A stretch of 64,000 nt of DNA from REEP01 sp964517265. GTDB lineage: Bacteria; Pseudomonadota; Alphaproteobacteria; Rhodospirillales; Defluviicoccaceae. Shown here in pieces: positions 52,608-61,747 of this stretch. The notes below the pieces were generated by a model that did no database searches, was not told the origin of the DNA, and saw only the letters and a list, made by a program, of their open reading frames with translations. The position numbers and the translations under genes are program-made. Every line of letters starts with the position of its first letter. Position 1 is the first letter of the stretch. The DNA lies in contig CAZFBS010000004.1 in the NCBI GenBank assembly GCA_964517265.1, forward strand, positions 1 through 64,000, in the 5' to 3' direction.

Positions 52608-54221
52608 CTATCGGAACAGCACCGACGGCAGCCAAGTGGCCATCTGGGGGAAGGCCGCCACGGCTCCCAGTGCGATCAGTTGAAGGACCACGAACGGCAT
52701 GATGCCGCGGTAGATGTCCATCGTCGCGATCTGGGGCGGCGCCACGCCGCGCAGATAGAACAGCGCGAAGCCGAACGGCGGGGTGAGGAAGCTGGTCTGC
52801 AGGTTGATCGCGATCATTACCCCGAACCACACGGGATCGATGTCCATCTGCAACAGGATCGGCCCGACGATCGGCACCACAACGAAAATGATCTCGATGA
52901 AGTCGAGAAAAAACCCGAGCAGGAACATCACCAGCATCACCACAAGCATCGCGCCGAAGGCTCCGCCTGGCAACCCGGTCAGCAGATCCGCGACAAGAAC
53001 GTCGCCGCCAAATCCCCGGAATACGAGCGAAAAGACCGATGCGCCGAGCAGAATGACGAAAACCATCGAGCTGATCTGCACCGTCGTTTGCATCACATCG
53101 CGGAGAACCCCGCTTAAGAACACGCGCCACAAGGCAACAAAAAGCCCCCAGAGCACGCCGAGGGACATCACCAGCGCAGCCACGAACGCGACAACGTCGG
53201 CGGGCGAAAGATCGCCGCGCTGCATTCTGAGATCGAACAGGGAAGTGATGACGATCTGGCCGACGATGGAGATGCCGGCGAGATGGATCGGCCAGGAAGA
53301 GCGGGTCGTCAGCAGCCGCGCCGGGAACCGGGCCGACGATGCCTCTGCCGCCGGCGTGCGCCCGGCAAGCAGAACGGCCCCCACCGAGCCGACTGCGGCC
53401 GCCTCCGTCGGGGTCGCTGCTCCGGCGAGGATCGAGCCCAGCACCGCCAGGATCAGAACGGCAGGCGGCGCAAGGACGCTGACAACCCGCCGTCCCAATC
53501 CCTCGACGACCTCCTCGCGGGCGACAAGCGCGGGCGCCGAGTGGGGGTCGATCAGCGATTTGAGGATGACCTGCCCCATGTAAAGGGCCACCAGCAGCAT
53601 CCCCGGCAGAAACGCCCCGGCGAACAGGTCAATGACGGACACCGGATCCGGAGCCCAGTTGCCGATCGCCCGCTGCGCTTCGGCATAGGCGCCCTGAAGG
53701 ATGTCGCCGAGCAGGACCAGCACGATCGACGGCGGAATGATCTGTCCCAGGGTGCCCGAGGCGCAGATCGTACCGGCAGCCAGCTTCGGGCTGTACCCTG
53801 CCTTGAGCATGGTCGGAAGGCTGAGCAGGCCCATGGTGACGACGGTGGCGCCGACGATACCGGTCGATGCGGCCAGCAGCATTCCGACAAAGATGACGGA
53901 CAGGCCGAGGCCGCCGCGCATCCGGCCGAACAACAGACCCATCGTTTCCAGGAGTTGCTCGGCGATCTTGGCCCGCTCCAGCATCACCCCCATGAAAACG
54001 AACAGGGGCACCGCAACCAGCACTTCGTTGACCATCACCCCGAAGAAGCGGGAGGCAAGACCGCCCATCAGGCGCATGTCGAAGACGCCAAACGCTTCGC
54101 CGATGAACGCGAAAACAAGGGCGGTGCCGGCAAGGCTGAACGCGACCGGAAAGCCGAGCAGGAGAACGCCGCAGACGGTCGCGAACATGATCAGGCTGAG
54201 GATCTCCGCGCCGACGCTCAT
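52608..54221 (-). CDS. TRAP transporter large permease (DctM)
   Basis: 537 aa, about a dozen membrane segments. AASTGIVGATVVTMGLLSLP, ASGTLGQIIPPSIVLVLLGD and FLDFIEIIFVVVPI are DctM text. It is longer than the usual 430 or so residues because of an inserted segment near residues 285-330. ATGA overlap with the small permease. No solute-binding DctP gene adjoins, so the substrate is unknown. Confidence 0.94.
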   Translation of the reverse strand: MSVGAEILSLIMFATVCGVLLLGFPVAFSLAGTALVFAFIGEAFGVFDMRLMGGLASRFFGVMVNEVLVAVPLFVFMGVMLERAKIAEQLLETMGLLFGRMRGGLGLSVIFVGMLLAASTGIVGATVVTMGLLSLPTMLKAGYSPKLAAGTICASGTLGQIIPPSIVLVLLGDILQGAYAEAQRAIGNWAPDPVSVIDLFAGAFLPGMLLVALYMGQVILKSLIDPHSAPALVAREEVVEGLGRRVVSVLAPPAVLILAVLGSILAGAATPTEAAAVGSVGAVLLAGRTPAAEASSARFPARLLTTRSSWPIHLAGISIVGQIVITSLFDLRMQRGDLSPADVVAFVAALVMSLGVLWGLFVALWRVFLSGVLRDVMQTTVQISSMVFVILLGASVFSLVFRGFGGDVLVADLLTGLPGGAFGAMLVVMLVMFLLGFFLDFIEIIFVVVPIVGPILLQMDIDPVWFGVMIAINLQTSFLTPPFGFALFYLRGVAPPQIATMDIYRGIMPFVVLQLIALGAVAAFPQMATWLPSVLFR

Positions 54222-54766
54222 GAGGGTTTTCCGGCGTTGGGTTCATCAGCATCCGGCTTGATGCGGCCGGCGAGGATCAGGATCGACCTTCCCGCCAGAG
54301 ACAGGCCCTGCAATCCCATGGTCAGACAAAACACCAGGATGACGCTCTTCAACAGGTACAGCGCGGGCAGCCCCCCAGCCTCGCGCGATTCCTCCAAGCG
54401 CGCCCACGAATCGAGCACATAAGGCCATGCCTGCTGCCACACCAGCACCAGCACCGGCAGCAGCAACACCAGCGCGCCCACCAGGTCGACCCATGCCTTG
54501 GCGCGGATGCTGGCGGGCCGGTAAAAGATGTCGACGCGGACGTGTCCGTCGTGAAGAAGCGTATAGCCGGCGGCGACCATGAAGATCACGCCGTGCAGCC
54601 AGACATACGATTCCTGCATCCAGACGAACCCGATGTTGAAGACGTACCGCAGCATGACGACGAGGAAGCCGATCAGCACCATCGCCAGTGTCAGCCAGGC
54701 GATGCCGCGGCCGATCATTTCGTTCATCCGGTCGATCCACCGAACGGCTGCGGCGAGAAGCTTCAT
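54218..54766 (-). CDS. TRAP transporter small permease (DctQ)
   Basis: 182 aa with four membrane segments; the WMQESYVWLHGVIFMVAAGY and GHVRVDIFY motifs are typical of DctQ. Translationally coupled to dctM. 54767-55032 downstream of parC holds nothing recognisable. Confidence 0.92.
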   Translation of the reverse strand: MKLLAAAVRWIDRMNEMIGRGIAWLTLAMVLIGFLVVMLRYVFNIGFVWMQESYVWLHGVIFMVAAGYTLLHDGHVRVDIFYRPASIRAKAWVDLVGALVLLLPVLVLVWQQAWPYVLDSWARLEESREAGGLPALYLLKSVILVFCLTMGLQGLSLAGRSILILAGRIKPDADEPNAGKPS

Positions 54767-55032
54767 GACGGCGGGTTCGCAAGATGCCGGGGGATCGGCG
54801 TGCTACGGTGCGACATATGCAGCCGGCCGGAGGGGAGGTTGTGCATTGCCGGTGCCGGGAGGCGTCTGTCGGCTGCCGTACGCAGAGGCCATCGGTGAGA
54901 AGTTCCCACGTCTTTGGTCGCCGCAAACGCTGCTGGCGTGTTTTCACTGAGCCTCAGCGTCTAGCAGCCGGCCGCGATCAAGTAAATGAACTTGCGATGC
55001 ACCGGCCGCGGCTCCGCCTGCGGCCGCCGGCG

Positions 55033-57273
55033 CTACTGGAGCCGGCCGGAGGCGGGAAAGCCGCGCGGGACTTTCTGGCCGCTTTGTCCGCGGGTACCGC
55101 TCCAGGACTCCAGCGCGGTCTCGGTGCGCATTCCGTTGCCCGAACGCCAGCAGAGGCCGGCGTGCCGGGTGAACGCGACAACATCGGCGAGTTGCCCTTC
55201 CCGATAGCGCTGAAGAATGACCCCACGCCCGCGCGTCATGACGGGAACCTCATCGAGCGCGAAAATCAGCATTCTTCTATTCGTTCCCACCATCGCGACC
55301 GCATCGGCGCCGGGCGGGACCACCGCACATGCCGCCGCCTGCTCGCCGCCGCCGACGTTGAGCACCTGCTTGCCGCCGCGGGTCTGGGCGATGACTTCGG
55401 CTTCCTCGATCATGAATCCCCGCCCCTGGTTGGAGACCACCAGAAGCCGGCGGCCGGGCTGGTGAACCAGGATCGCAACGGGGTCTTGATTGTCGTTGAG
55501 GTCGATCATCAGGCGCAGCGGCTCGCCCTGTCCGCGGCCACCCGGCAACCGCTCGCACCCCAGCGTGTAGAAGCGGCCGTCGGTAGCGAGCACGATCAGC
55601 TTGTCGGTGGTATGGGCGTAGATCACGAACCTGCCGCGATCGCCCTCCTTGTAGCGGATCTCGGAGGGATCCTCCAGATGACCCTTCACCGCCCGCAGCC
55701 AGCCTTTCTCCGAGCACAGCACGGTGATCGGCTCACGCTCGATCAGCGCTTCCAGAGGCGCCTCGCCGACCTCCGGCGCCTCGGTGATCGTCGTGCGCCG
55801 GCGGCCGAGCTCGGTGGCGCGGCCGAACGCCTTTCCGACCGCGGAAATATCGTCCGCGATCAGGTCCCATCGCTGCGCCTCGTCATCAAGCAGGTGCACG
55901 ATCTCGGCCTGTTCTGCGGTGAGCGCGTCATGCTCCTTGCGGATCTCGATTTCCTCCAGTTTGCGCAACTGGCGCAGACGCATGTTGAGGATGGCATCCG
56001 CCTGCGTCGCGTTGAGCTTGAACCGGCGCATCAACGTGCTCTTCGGGTCATCGTCTTCGCGAATGATGCGAATGACCTTGTCCAGATTGAGATAAACGAT
56101 CAGAAAGCCGCCGAGGATTTCCAGCCGTCGCTCGATCTGCTGCAGGCGATGGCGGCTGCGCCGGATCAACACCTCGTGGCGGTGGTCGAGGAACGCCTGC
56201 AGCACGTCGCGCAGGTTCATCACCCGCGGCGTGACGCCCCCGTCCAGGACATTCATGTTGAGGCTGATCCGTACTTCCAGGTCGGTCAGGCGGAACAGCG
56301 GCTCCATCAACATCGCAGGCTCGATGGTCCGGCTCTTGGGCTCGAGCACGACACGCACCACGTCGGTCGACTCGTCGCGGATGTCGGCAAGGAACGGCAG
56401 CTTGCGGGCCGCCATCAGCTCGGCGATCTTCTCGATTAGACGCGACTTGGCGACCTGAAAAGGAATTTCGGTGACGACGATCTGGTAAACACCGTGGCTC
56501 TTTTGCTCGACCTCCCAGCGGGCCCGCAACCGAAAGCTGCCGCGGCCGGTGCGGTAGGCCTCGAGAAGCCTCTCGCGCGGCTCCACCAGAACGCCTCCGG
56601 TCGGGAAATCAGGGCCAGGGATGAATTCGACGAGTTTGTCGACGCTGGCCTGCGGATGCTTGATCAGATAGCGCAGCGCCGAGCAGATCTCACCGGCGTT
56701 GTGAGGCGGGATACTGGTCGCCATGCCGACTGCGATGCCGGTCGCGCCGTTGGCGAGGAGGTTCGGGAACCGCGCCGGCAGCACCACCGGTTCCTGATCT
56801 TCTCCGTCATAGGTCGGCCGGAAATCCACGGCATCTTCGTCGATGCCGGCCAGCAGTGCCTGGGCGACCGCGGTCAGGCGCGCCTCGGTGTAGCGCATCG
56901 CCGCCGCGTTATCGCCGTCGATGTTGCCGAAGTTGCCCTGGCCGTCGACCAGCGGATAGCGGACAGCGAACTCCTGAGCAAGCCGGACCAGAGCCTCGTA
57001 AACCGCGGCATCGCCGTGCGGATGGAATTTGCCGATCACGTCGCCGACGACGCGCGCGCACTTCTTGAAACCCGCAGGGGGATTGAGGCCCAGCTCCCGC
57101 ATGGCATGAAGCAGCCGCCGATGAACGGGCTTGAGACCGTCGCGGACGTCCGGCAGCGAACGCGAGACGATGGTCGAGAGGGCATAGGAAAGGTAACGCT
57201 GGCTCAACGCATCGGCGAGCGCAACATCCTCGATGGCGCCCCCCGGCAACACTGGTGGCGGTGCACCACTCAT
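55033..57273 (-). CDS. parC: DNA topoisomerase IV subunit A
   Basis: 746 aa. Breakage-reunion domain with active-site Tyr128 (AAMRYTEARL), QRDR FHPHGDAAVYEAL, then a shorter C-terminal beta-propeller. Residue A89 stands where E. coli ParC has Ser80; Ala here is common in alphaproteobacteria and reduces quinolone binding. Partners ParE, not in the window. Decatenates chromosomes. Confidence 0.95.
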   Translation of the reverse strand: MSGAPPPVLPGGAIEDVALADALSQRYLSYALSTIVSRSLPDVRDGLKPVHRRLLHAMRELGLNPPAGFKKCARVVGDVIGKFHPHGDAAVYEALVRLAQEFAVRYPLVDGQGNFGNIDGDNAAAMRYTEARLTAVAQALLAGIDEDAVDFRPTYDGEDQEPVVLPARFPNLLANGATGIAVGMATSIPPHNAGEICSALRYLIKHPQASVDKLVEFIPGPDFPTGGVLVEPRERLLEAYRTGRGSFRLRARWEVEQKSHGVYQIVVTEIPFQVAKSRLIEKIAELMAARKLPFLADIRDESTDVVRVVLEPKSRTIEPAMLMEPLFRLTDLEVRISLNMNVLDGGVTPRVMNLRDVLQAFLDHRHEVLIRRSRHRLQQIERRLEILGGFLIVYLNLDKVIRIIREDDDPKSTLMRRFKLNATQADAILNMRLRQLRKLEEIEIRKEHDALTAEQAEIVHLLDDEAQRWDLIADDISAVGKAFGRATELGRRRTTITEAPEVGEAPLEALIEREPITVLCSEKGWLRAVKGHLEDPSEIRYKEGDRGRFVIYAHTTDKLIVLATDGRFYTLGCERLPGGRGQGEPLRLMIDLNDNQDPVAILVHQPGRRLLVVSNQGRGFMIEEAEVIAQTRGGKQVLNVGGGEQAAACAVVPPGADAVAMVGTNRRMLIFALDEVPVMTRGRGVILQRYREGQLADVVAFTRHAGLCWRSGNGMRTETALESWSGTRGQSGQKVPRGFPASGRLQ

Positions 57274-57744
57274 CTACAGGTCCTTTGCCGGCGAATGGAA
57301 GGTTGTCATCATAGTTTACACCGGGTGGGCACCGCAGGCTAGCCTCCAGCTCCTTGAAAATAAAAGGATTTGTGTTTCAGCAGGGAGCGCCGACGGCTCG
57401 TTTCGGCGGCAATGGCGCCGCCCGCGGGGAATGGGGTGTCGCAGAACTGAACACTTCGGTCCGCTCACAGCCGGCTCCGCTACGCCCAACCTTCTCAAAA
57501 TGCTGGCTTTTCCTTCATTCCAGAAGACTGGCACGGTTGTTGCTTTTCCACTTCCCGCAGGCTCAGCCGACCCATCCGGCCTCTGATATGGATCCCGGAT
57601 GAGGCAAAGCTAGCCGGGGCAGTACGGAGGCAGGACAAGTGCAAAATTGCCATACCCGAAGAGGTTGCCGTCCATGCTGCCGATAACAGGCTGTCGGTTC
57701 GTCTTGCGGACGAGGCCTGCAATGGCCAGGGGATGAAACTATGG
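57274..57744. other. 470-bp non-coding stretch before an orphan plus-strand terminator
   Basis: Between parC (minus) and the hairpin at 57745. Frames here are short and not protein-like. No EcfG or clear sigma-70 promoter seen. It could hold a plus-strand small RNA or merely the parC promoter region. Confidence 0.4.
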
Positions 57745-57777
57745 CGACGGTCCGGGTCGGGGCCGTCGTCTTTTTTT
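57745..57777 (+). terminator. Intrinsic terminator without an obvious upstream gene
   Basis: CGACGGTCC (57745-57753), 6-nt loop, GGGCCGTCG-type arm to 57768 with one G-T pair, then TC and seven T (57771-57777). A good plus-strand terminator 49 bp before the convergent SpmAB gene end. Confidence 0.7.
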
Positions 57778-57825
57778 CTTCCGCCAATCCTCACAACCCG
57801 CCAATCCTCACGGGAGTTCGCTGCC

Positions 57826-59154
57826 CTATCCATAAAGGACCCAGCAGATCAGCACCGCCGCGGCGATGCCGGCAAGGTCTGCGGAAAGTGCGGTGGGCAG
57901 AGCGTGGCGCATGCGGCGCACGCTGACAGCCCCGAAATAGACGGCGATGACGTAGAACGTGGTTTCCGTCGATCCCTGGAACGTGCTGACCAGGAGTCCG
58001 GTGTAACTGTCGGGACCGATCGCCGGATCGTTGATGATCGAGGCAAGCACGCCGAAGGCCCCAGAGCCGGACAAGGGGCGCAGCAGAGCCATCGGCAGGG
58101 CCTCCGCCGGCAGTCCCAGCGGCCCGGTGACGACACCGAGCGGTGCGATCAGGCTCGCCAGCGCGCCGCTCTCGCGCAGCATCCCGACGGCAACCAGAAT
58201 GGCCACGAGGTAGGGGATGATCCGGAGTGCGACCTGGAATCCGTCCTTGGCGCCCTCGATGAATACCTCATAGACCCGGACCCGGCGCGCCGCGCCGAAC
58301 CCGAGCAGCGCCATCATCAGGCCCGGGATGATCCACGGCGCAATCTCGCGCCCGTAGAGGATGGTCAAGGGGACCAGAGCAAACACACTCGCCAGAACCA
58401 GGACCGAGATCCACAATGGGTAGGAGTCAACCGCCATCGACGGAGGATCGGCCGGTGCCGTCCCGGCGAGTGCCTCCGGCGACAGATCGGCCGCGCCGCC
58501 GGTCGTCGGAATCGACCTCGGCGGGATCGAATCCGGCGGAAGCGAAGGACCCTCGGCCCAGCGGCGTTGCAGCACCTTCGCCATGAGGATCGCAACCGTC
58601 GTCGAGCAGATGGTGGCGAACAAGGTGGTCGGGACAATCGCCGCGGGATCGAGCGATCCGGCCGCCGCGCGGATCGCGATCACCCCGGTCGGCAGGAGGG
58701 TAACGCTCGAGGTGTTGATGGCGAGGAACAGCACCATCGCATTGGTCGCGGTCCCCGGCCTGGCATTGAGGGTTTCCAACTCCTGCATCGCGCGGATGCC
58801 GAACGGAGTGGCGGCATTGCCGAGACCGAGCGTGTTGGCGGAGATGTTGAGAATCATCGCACCCATGGCCGGATGATCCGGCGGAACCTCCGGGAACAGC
58901 CGCTGCATCAGCGGACGGACCGCCTTGGCGATGATGACCAGCAGGCCGCCGGCTTCGGCGACCTTCATCAATCCAAGGAACAGAGTCATCACCCCGACGA
59001 GGCCGATCGCCAGCGTCACCGCGCTGCCGGCACTCTCCAGCATGGCGGCGCTGAGGGCGTCCATCGGCATCGGGCTTTCCGGCGGCAAGAACAGTTGTCG
59101 ATACGCGGCCGCCGCGAACGCAACGGCAACCAGCACGAAAAAGATGATGTTCAC
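57826..59154 (-). CDS. Fused SpmA-SpmB (nucleoside recognition) membrane protein
   Basis: 442 aa from GTG 59154 (NIIFFVLVAVAFAAAAYRQL); an 81-bp longer form from GTG 59235 is possible but has no family match. The SpmA half (NISANTLGLGNAATPFGIRA, FLAINTSSVTLLPTGVIAIR) and the SpmB half (IEGAKDGFQVALRIIPYLVA, GSGAFGVLASI, FQGSTETTFYVIAVYFG) are fused; in Bacillus they are two genes. Carries many membrane segments; true role outside spores unknown. Confidence 0.9.
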   Translation of the reverse strand: MNIIFFVLVAVAFAAAAYRQLFLPPESPMPMDALSAAMLESAGSAVTLAIGLVGVMTLFLGLMKVAEAGGLLVIIAKAVRPLMQRLFPEVPPDHPAMGAMILNISANTLGLGNAATPFGIRAMQELETLNARPGTATNAMVLFLAINTSSVTLLPTGVIAIRAAAGSLDPAAIVPTTLFATICSTTVAILMAKVLQRRWAEGPSLPPDSIPPRSIPTTGGAADLSPEALAGTAPADPPSMAVDSYPLWISVLVLASVFALVPLTILYGREIAPWIIPGLMMALLGFGAARRVRVYEVFIEGAKDGFQVALRIIPYLVAILVAVGMLRESGALASLIAPLGVVTGPLGLPAEALPMALLRPLSGSGAFGVLASIINDPAIGPDSYTGLLVSTFQGSTETTFYVIAVYFGAVSVRRMRHALPTALSADLAGIAAAVLICWVLYG

Positions 59155-59317
59155 GTGGAGGTGACTCTCGCCTGAGATGCCCGAGCAAGCCGGGGCGGGC
59201 GGGACAATAACAACGGATGCGCGCAAATCAAGCACCCGTTTCGATCGTGCACAGGGATCCTTAACCCTGTGCCGGCTAAAGTGACAAGGGGGGTGGCTGG
59301 CCTATCGCCGAGAAGAG

Positions 59318-60652
59318 ATGCCGAGAATTCTGCACGTCAGCGTGGTTGTCGCTGTTGTCCTGGTTTCCGCCGTCGCCGGCATTGCGCTTCACCTTGCGGA
59401 GCAGCCTGCCGGCGAATCGCCCTCCGAGATCGACCGGGCGTTCGGGCGCTCGATGCCGGCAGACCCGGTGTCTGCCGCGCGTCATCGTTTTCCGCTACGG
59501 CTGCGTGTGAACGAGGAGCCCTCCTCATGGCAGGAACCGGAGGGACCGCAGGACCGGTTTGCACCTGGTGAAGTGCTGGCGATGCGGACCCCGGGTGCCT
59601 TCATCACAGCGGCCGCGGACCTCGGCTATTCGGTGGTCGAAACGCTCTCGCTGCCGCGGCTGGGTGAACGGGTCCATCGGATCAGGCTTCCGCCTGGCAT
59701 CGACGTGCCGGCAGGAGTGGCGAAGCTGCGGCAGCGGTTCCCGCGCGCGGTCGTCGACGCGAATCATTATTTCCGGCTGGCGCAAGGCATGGACCTGCCC
59801 GCCAGCGTTGCGCGCGCCTCGATCGGATGGGACCGGCTGCCCATCGATTGCGGCAAAGGGGTCCGGATCGGCATGATTGATGCCGCCGTCGATGCCGGTC
59901 ATCCGGCGTTGCGAGGGACCGATCTGACCTATCGCTCCTTTGCCACGCCGGGCCGGACTCCGGGTCCTGCCGAACACGGGACGGCCATCGCCGCCTTGCT
60001 GCTCGGTCGGCCGGACGCCGGGCGCGGTTGGGGCGGACTTCTTCCGGGAGCCCACGTTGCCGCCGCCGCCATTTTCGAAGTCAACGAGCGGGGAAGGACG
60101 GTTGCCACGGCACGCGCTCTTCTGCAGGCGGTGGACTGGATGGCGGGGCAGGGTGTCCGAGTCGTCAATCTGAGCATGGCCGGGCCGGACAACGGTGTTA
60201 TTCGCTTGGCCACGGAACGCGCCCTGCAGGAGGGCTTGATTCTGGTGGCAGCGGCAGGAAACGGGGCAAGTGCGACCGAGCGCGCGTTTCCCGCTGCCTA
60301 TCCGGACGTCATCGCCGTCACCGCCGTCAGCCCCGACGGCCGGGTCTATCCTCACGCCAATCAGGGACCGTATATCGATTTTGCTGCGCCCGGCGTCCGG
60401 TTGTGGACGGCCGTACCCAACGGCGGGCGGTTTCAAAGCGGAACGTCCTTCGCCGCCCCTTACGTTACGTCGATGGCGGCGCTGACGCTGGTGGAGAGCC
60501 CGGCCCGAACAGTGGAAGCGGTGCGTGCACGGCTGCGCGAAGATGTGCTCGATCTCGGCGTGAGGGGGCGGGACGACGTGTTCGGCTGGGGTTTGGCGCG
60601 CATGCAACCGGGCTGCCGCGGCAATGCCCGGACGGCGTTTTTTGCTCGGTGA
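59318..60652 (+). CDS. Subtilase (peptidase S8) with N-terminal anchor
   Basis: 444 aa. N-terminal membrane segment or signal (VSVVVAVVLVSAVAGIAL), a pro-region to about 180, then an S8 domain with D188 (GMIDAAVD), H220 (EHGTAIAALL), N315 (AAAGNG) and S377 (SGTSFAAPYV). All catalytic residues are present. The HGT and NGT spacing is shorter than in subtilisin and there is no C-terminal sorting domain. Convergent with an XRE regulator gene; substrate unknown. Confidence 0.92.
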   Translation: MPRILHVSVVVAVVLVSAVAGIALHLAEQPAGESPSEIDRAFGRSMPADPVSAARHRFPLRLRVNEEPSSWQEPEGPQDRFAPGEVLAMRTPGAFITAAADLGYSVVETLSLPRLGERVHRIRLPPGIDVPAGVAKLRQRFPRAVVDANHYFRLAQGMDLPASVARASIGWDRLPIDCGKGVRIGMIDAAVDAGHPALRGTDLTYRSFATPGRTPGPAEHGTAIAALLLGRPDAGRGWGGLLPGAHVAAAAIFEVNERGRTVATARALLQAVDWMAGQGVRVVNLSMAGPDNGVIRLATERALQEGLILVAAAGNGASATERAFPAAYPDVIAVTAVSPDGRVYPHANQGPYIDFAAPGVRLWTAVPNGGRFQSGTSFAAPYVTSMAALTLVESPARTVEAVRARLREDVLDLGVRGRDDVFGWGLARMQPGCRGNARTAFFAR

Positions 60653-60694
60653 GAAGCGCAACCGTTGGAGACCGCAGCGGGGATGAAGATCGGC

Positions 60695-61129
60695 TCAGCT
60701 CGTATCGGAAGCGTTCGCCAAGACACGGACCAACGCGAAGATCCGTTTGCGGACGTGGGGATCCGCAATGCGGAAGTAGTTGTGCATCAGTTCAAACGAT
60801 TCGCGCGAACTCATCGGGTCGCCCTCGAACTCCGCGACGGGATTGTCCGCCATCCCCATGTTCATTCCGTCCATGGTCGGAGCTTCACCGGCGAGGCCTT
60901 CGAAAAAGAACGCCACCTCGACGCCGAGCGCCTTGGCGATTCGGAACAGGTTGCTGGCCCCCACTCTGTTGGTGCCGCTCTCGTATTTCTGAACCTGCTG
61001 GAAGGTCACACCGATGGCGTGGCCGAGCTTGGTCTGGCTGATCCGCAGGCCAAGTCTTCGGCCCCGAATTCGCCCCCCTACAAATCTGTCGATCGGGTCG
61101 GGACCCTGTTCCGTAACGGACCGTTTCAT
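60695..61129 (-). CDS. XRE-family transcriptional regulator
   Basis: 144 aa. Helix-turn-helix LGLRISQTKLGHAIGVTFQQ (about 28-47), which is the usual alphaproteobacterial XRE form, followed by a helical C-terminal domain with a Met/Gly-rich linker (MDGMNMGMADN). A near-palindrome lies 133 bp upstream. Possible target genes not identifiable. Confidence 0.92.
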   Translation of the reverse strand: MKRSVTEQGPDPIDRFVGGRIRGRRLGLRISQTKLGHAIGVTFQQVQKYESGTNRVGASNLFRIAKALGVEVAFFFEGLAGEAPTMDGMNMGMADNPVAEFEGDPMSSRESFELMHNYFRIADPHVRKRIFALVRVLANASDTS

Positions 61130-61261
61130 GAGGTGGATACTACTGCTGTTTGTAGCGATTTGTCGAGGTCGAGCAACGCACGTGTCCCTCCCGACAAGAA
61201 TATTTCCTCATCCGCGCTGGCTCCTCGGCTCCAGGACCCGAGCGTAAGCACCTCGTGATCG

Positions 61262-61284
61262 TCATGCTATAGCCTATGACATGA
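61262..61284. promoter_or_regulatory. Imperfect 23-bp palindrome, possible operator
   Basis: TCATGCTATAG, central C, CTATGACATGA: 9 of 11 positions pair. It lies between the XRE gene and the cupin gene, 133 bp upstream of the XRE start. Might be an XRE operator or overlapping -10 elements. Confidence 0.35.
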
Positions 61285-61320
61285 GACGCCGGTCCACCCG
61301 TCGCCCGGCGTGCCTGCCGA

Positions 61321-61746
61321 TCACTTTTCCGGCTGCCAGCCTGGAGGAGCCAATTCGAAACCGCAAAACTCGAATGCCGGCGCCGTCACGCAACTGACCA
61401 GTGTCCAGGCGCCGAGGCTGACCGCGCTCATCCACGTCCACGGCTCGACGGCGGCATGGGGACATTGTCCTGCCCCGAGATCGTTGCCGAGCATGATGCG
61501 CCGGGGGCTGCGCCCGGCAGAGGCGAGGGTGAGGCAAAGCGGATCGCCGCTGACAAAGTGCCAGATCTCCGTCGCATCGATTCGGTGCCAGGCGGACACA
61601 TGGTTCTCGGGGAGCAGGTAGTAGATCGTGGCCAGTGTCCCGCGCGCGCCGCCCTCGGGCTGGTGGCGGAAGGTTTCTCGGTAATAGCCGCCTTCCGGAT
61701 GTGGGCGAAGCTCAAGCCGAACAACCAGGTCGGAGACGCTCATCAT
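61321..61746 (-). CDS. Cupin-fold protein (DUF985-like)
   Basis: About 141 aa from ATG 61746. LRPHPEGGYYRETFRHQ, IYYLLPENHVSAWHRIDATEIWHFVSGDPL and the later EFCGFELAPPGWQP are the DUF985 cupin family. A sugar or small-molecule binding cupin, function unknown. Starts 2 nt after the thiolase stop, so it is the third gene of the acyl-CoA operon. Confidence 0.85.
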   Translation of the reverse strand: MMSVSDLVVRLELRPHPEGGYYRETFRHQPEGGARGTLATIYYLLPENHVSAWHRIDATEIWHFVSGDPLCLTLASAGRSPRRIMLGNDLGAGQCPHAAVEPWTWMSAVSLGAWTLVSCVTAPAFEFCGFELAPPGWQPEK

Positions 61747-61747
61747 C

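Noticed and set aside
54784..56439. 551-codon plus-strand frame over parC
   Set aside because: Antisense to ParC, low-complexity, no motif.
57733..59175. 480-codon plus-strand frame over the SpmAB gene
   Set aside because: Antisense; Arg/Gln/His-rich with no fold signal.
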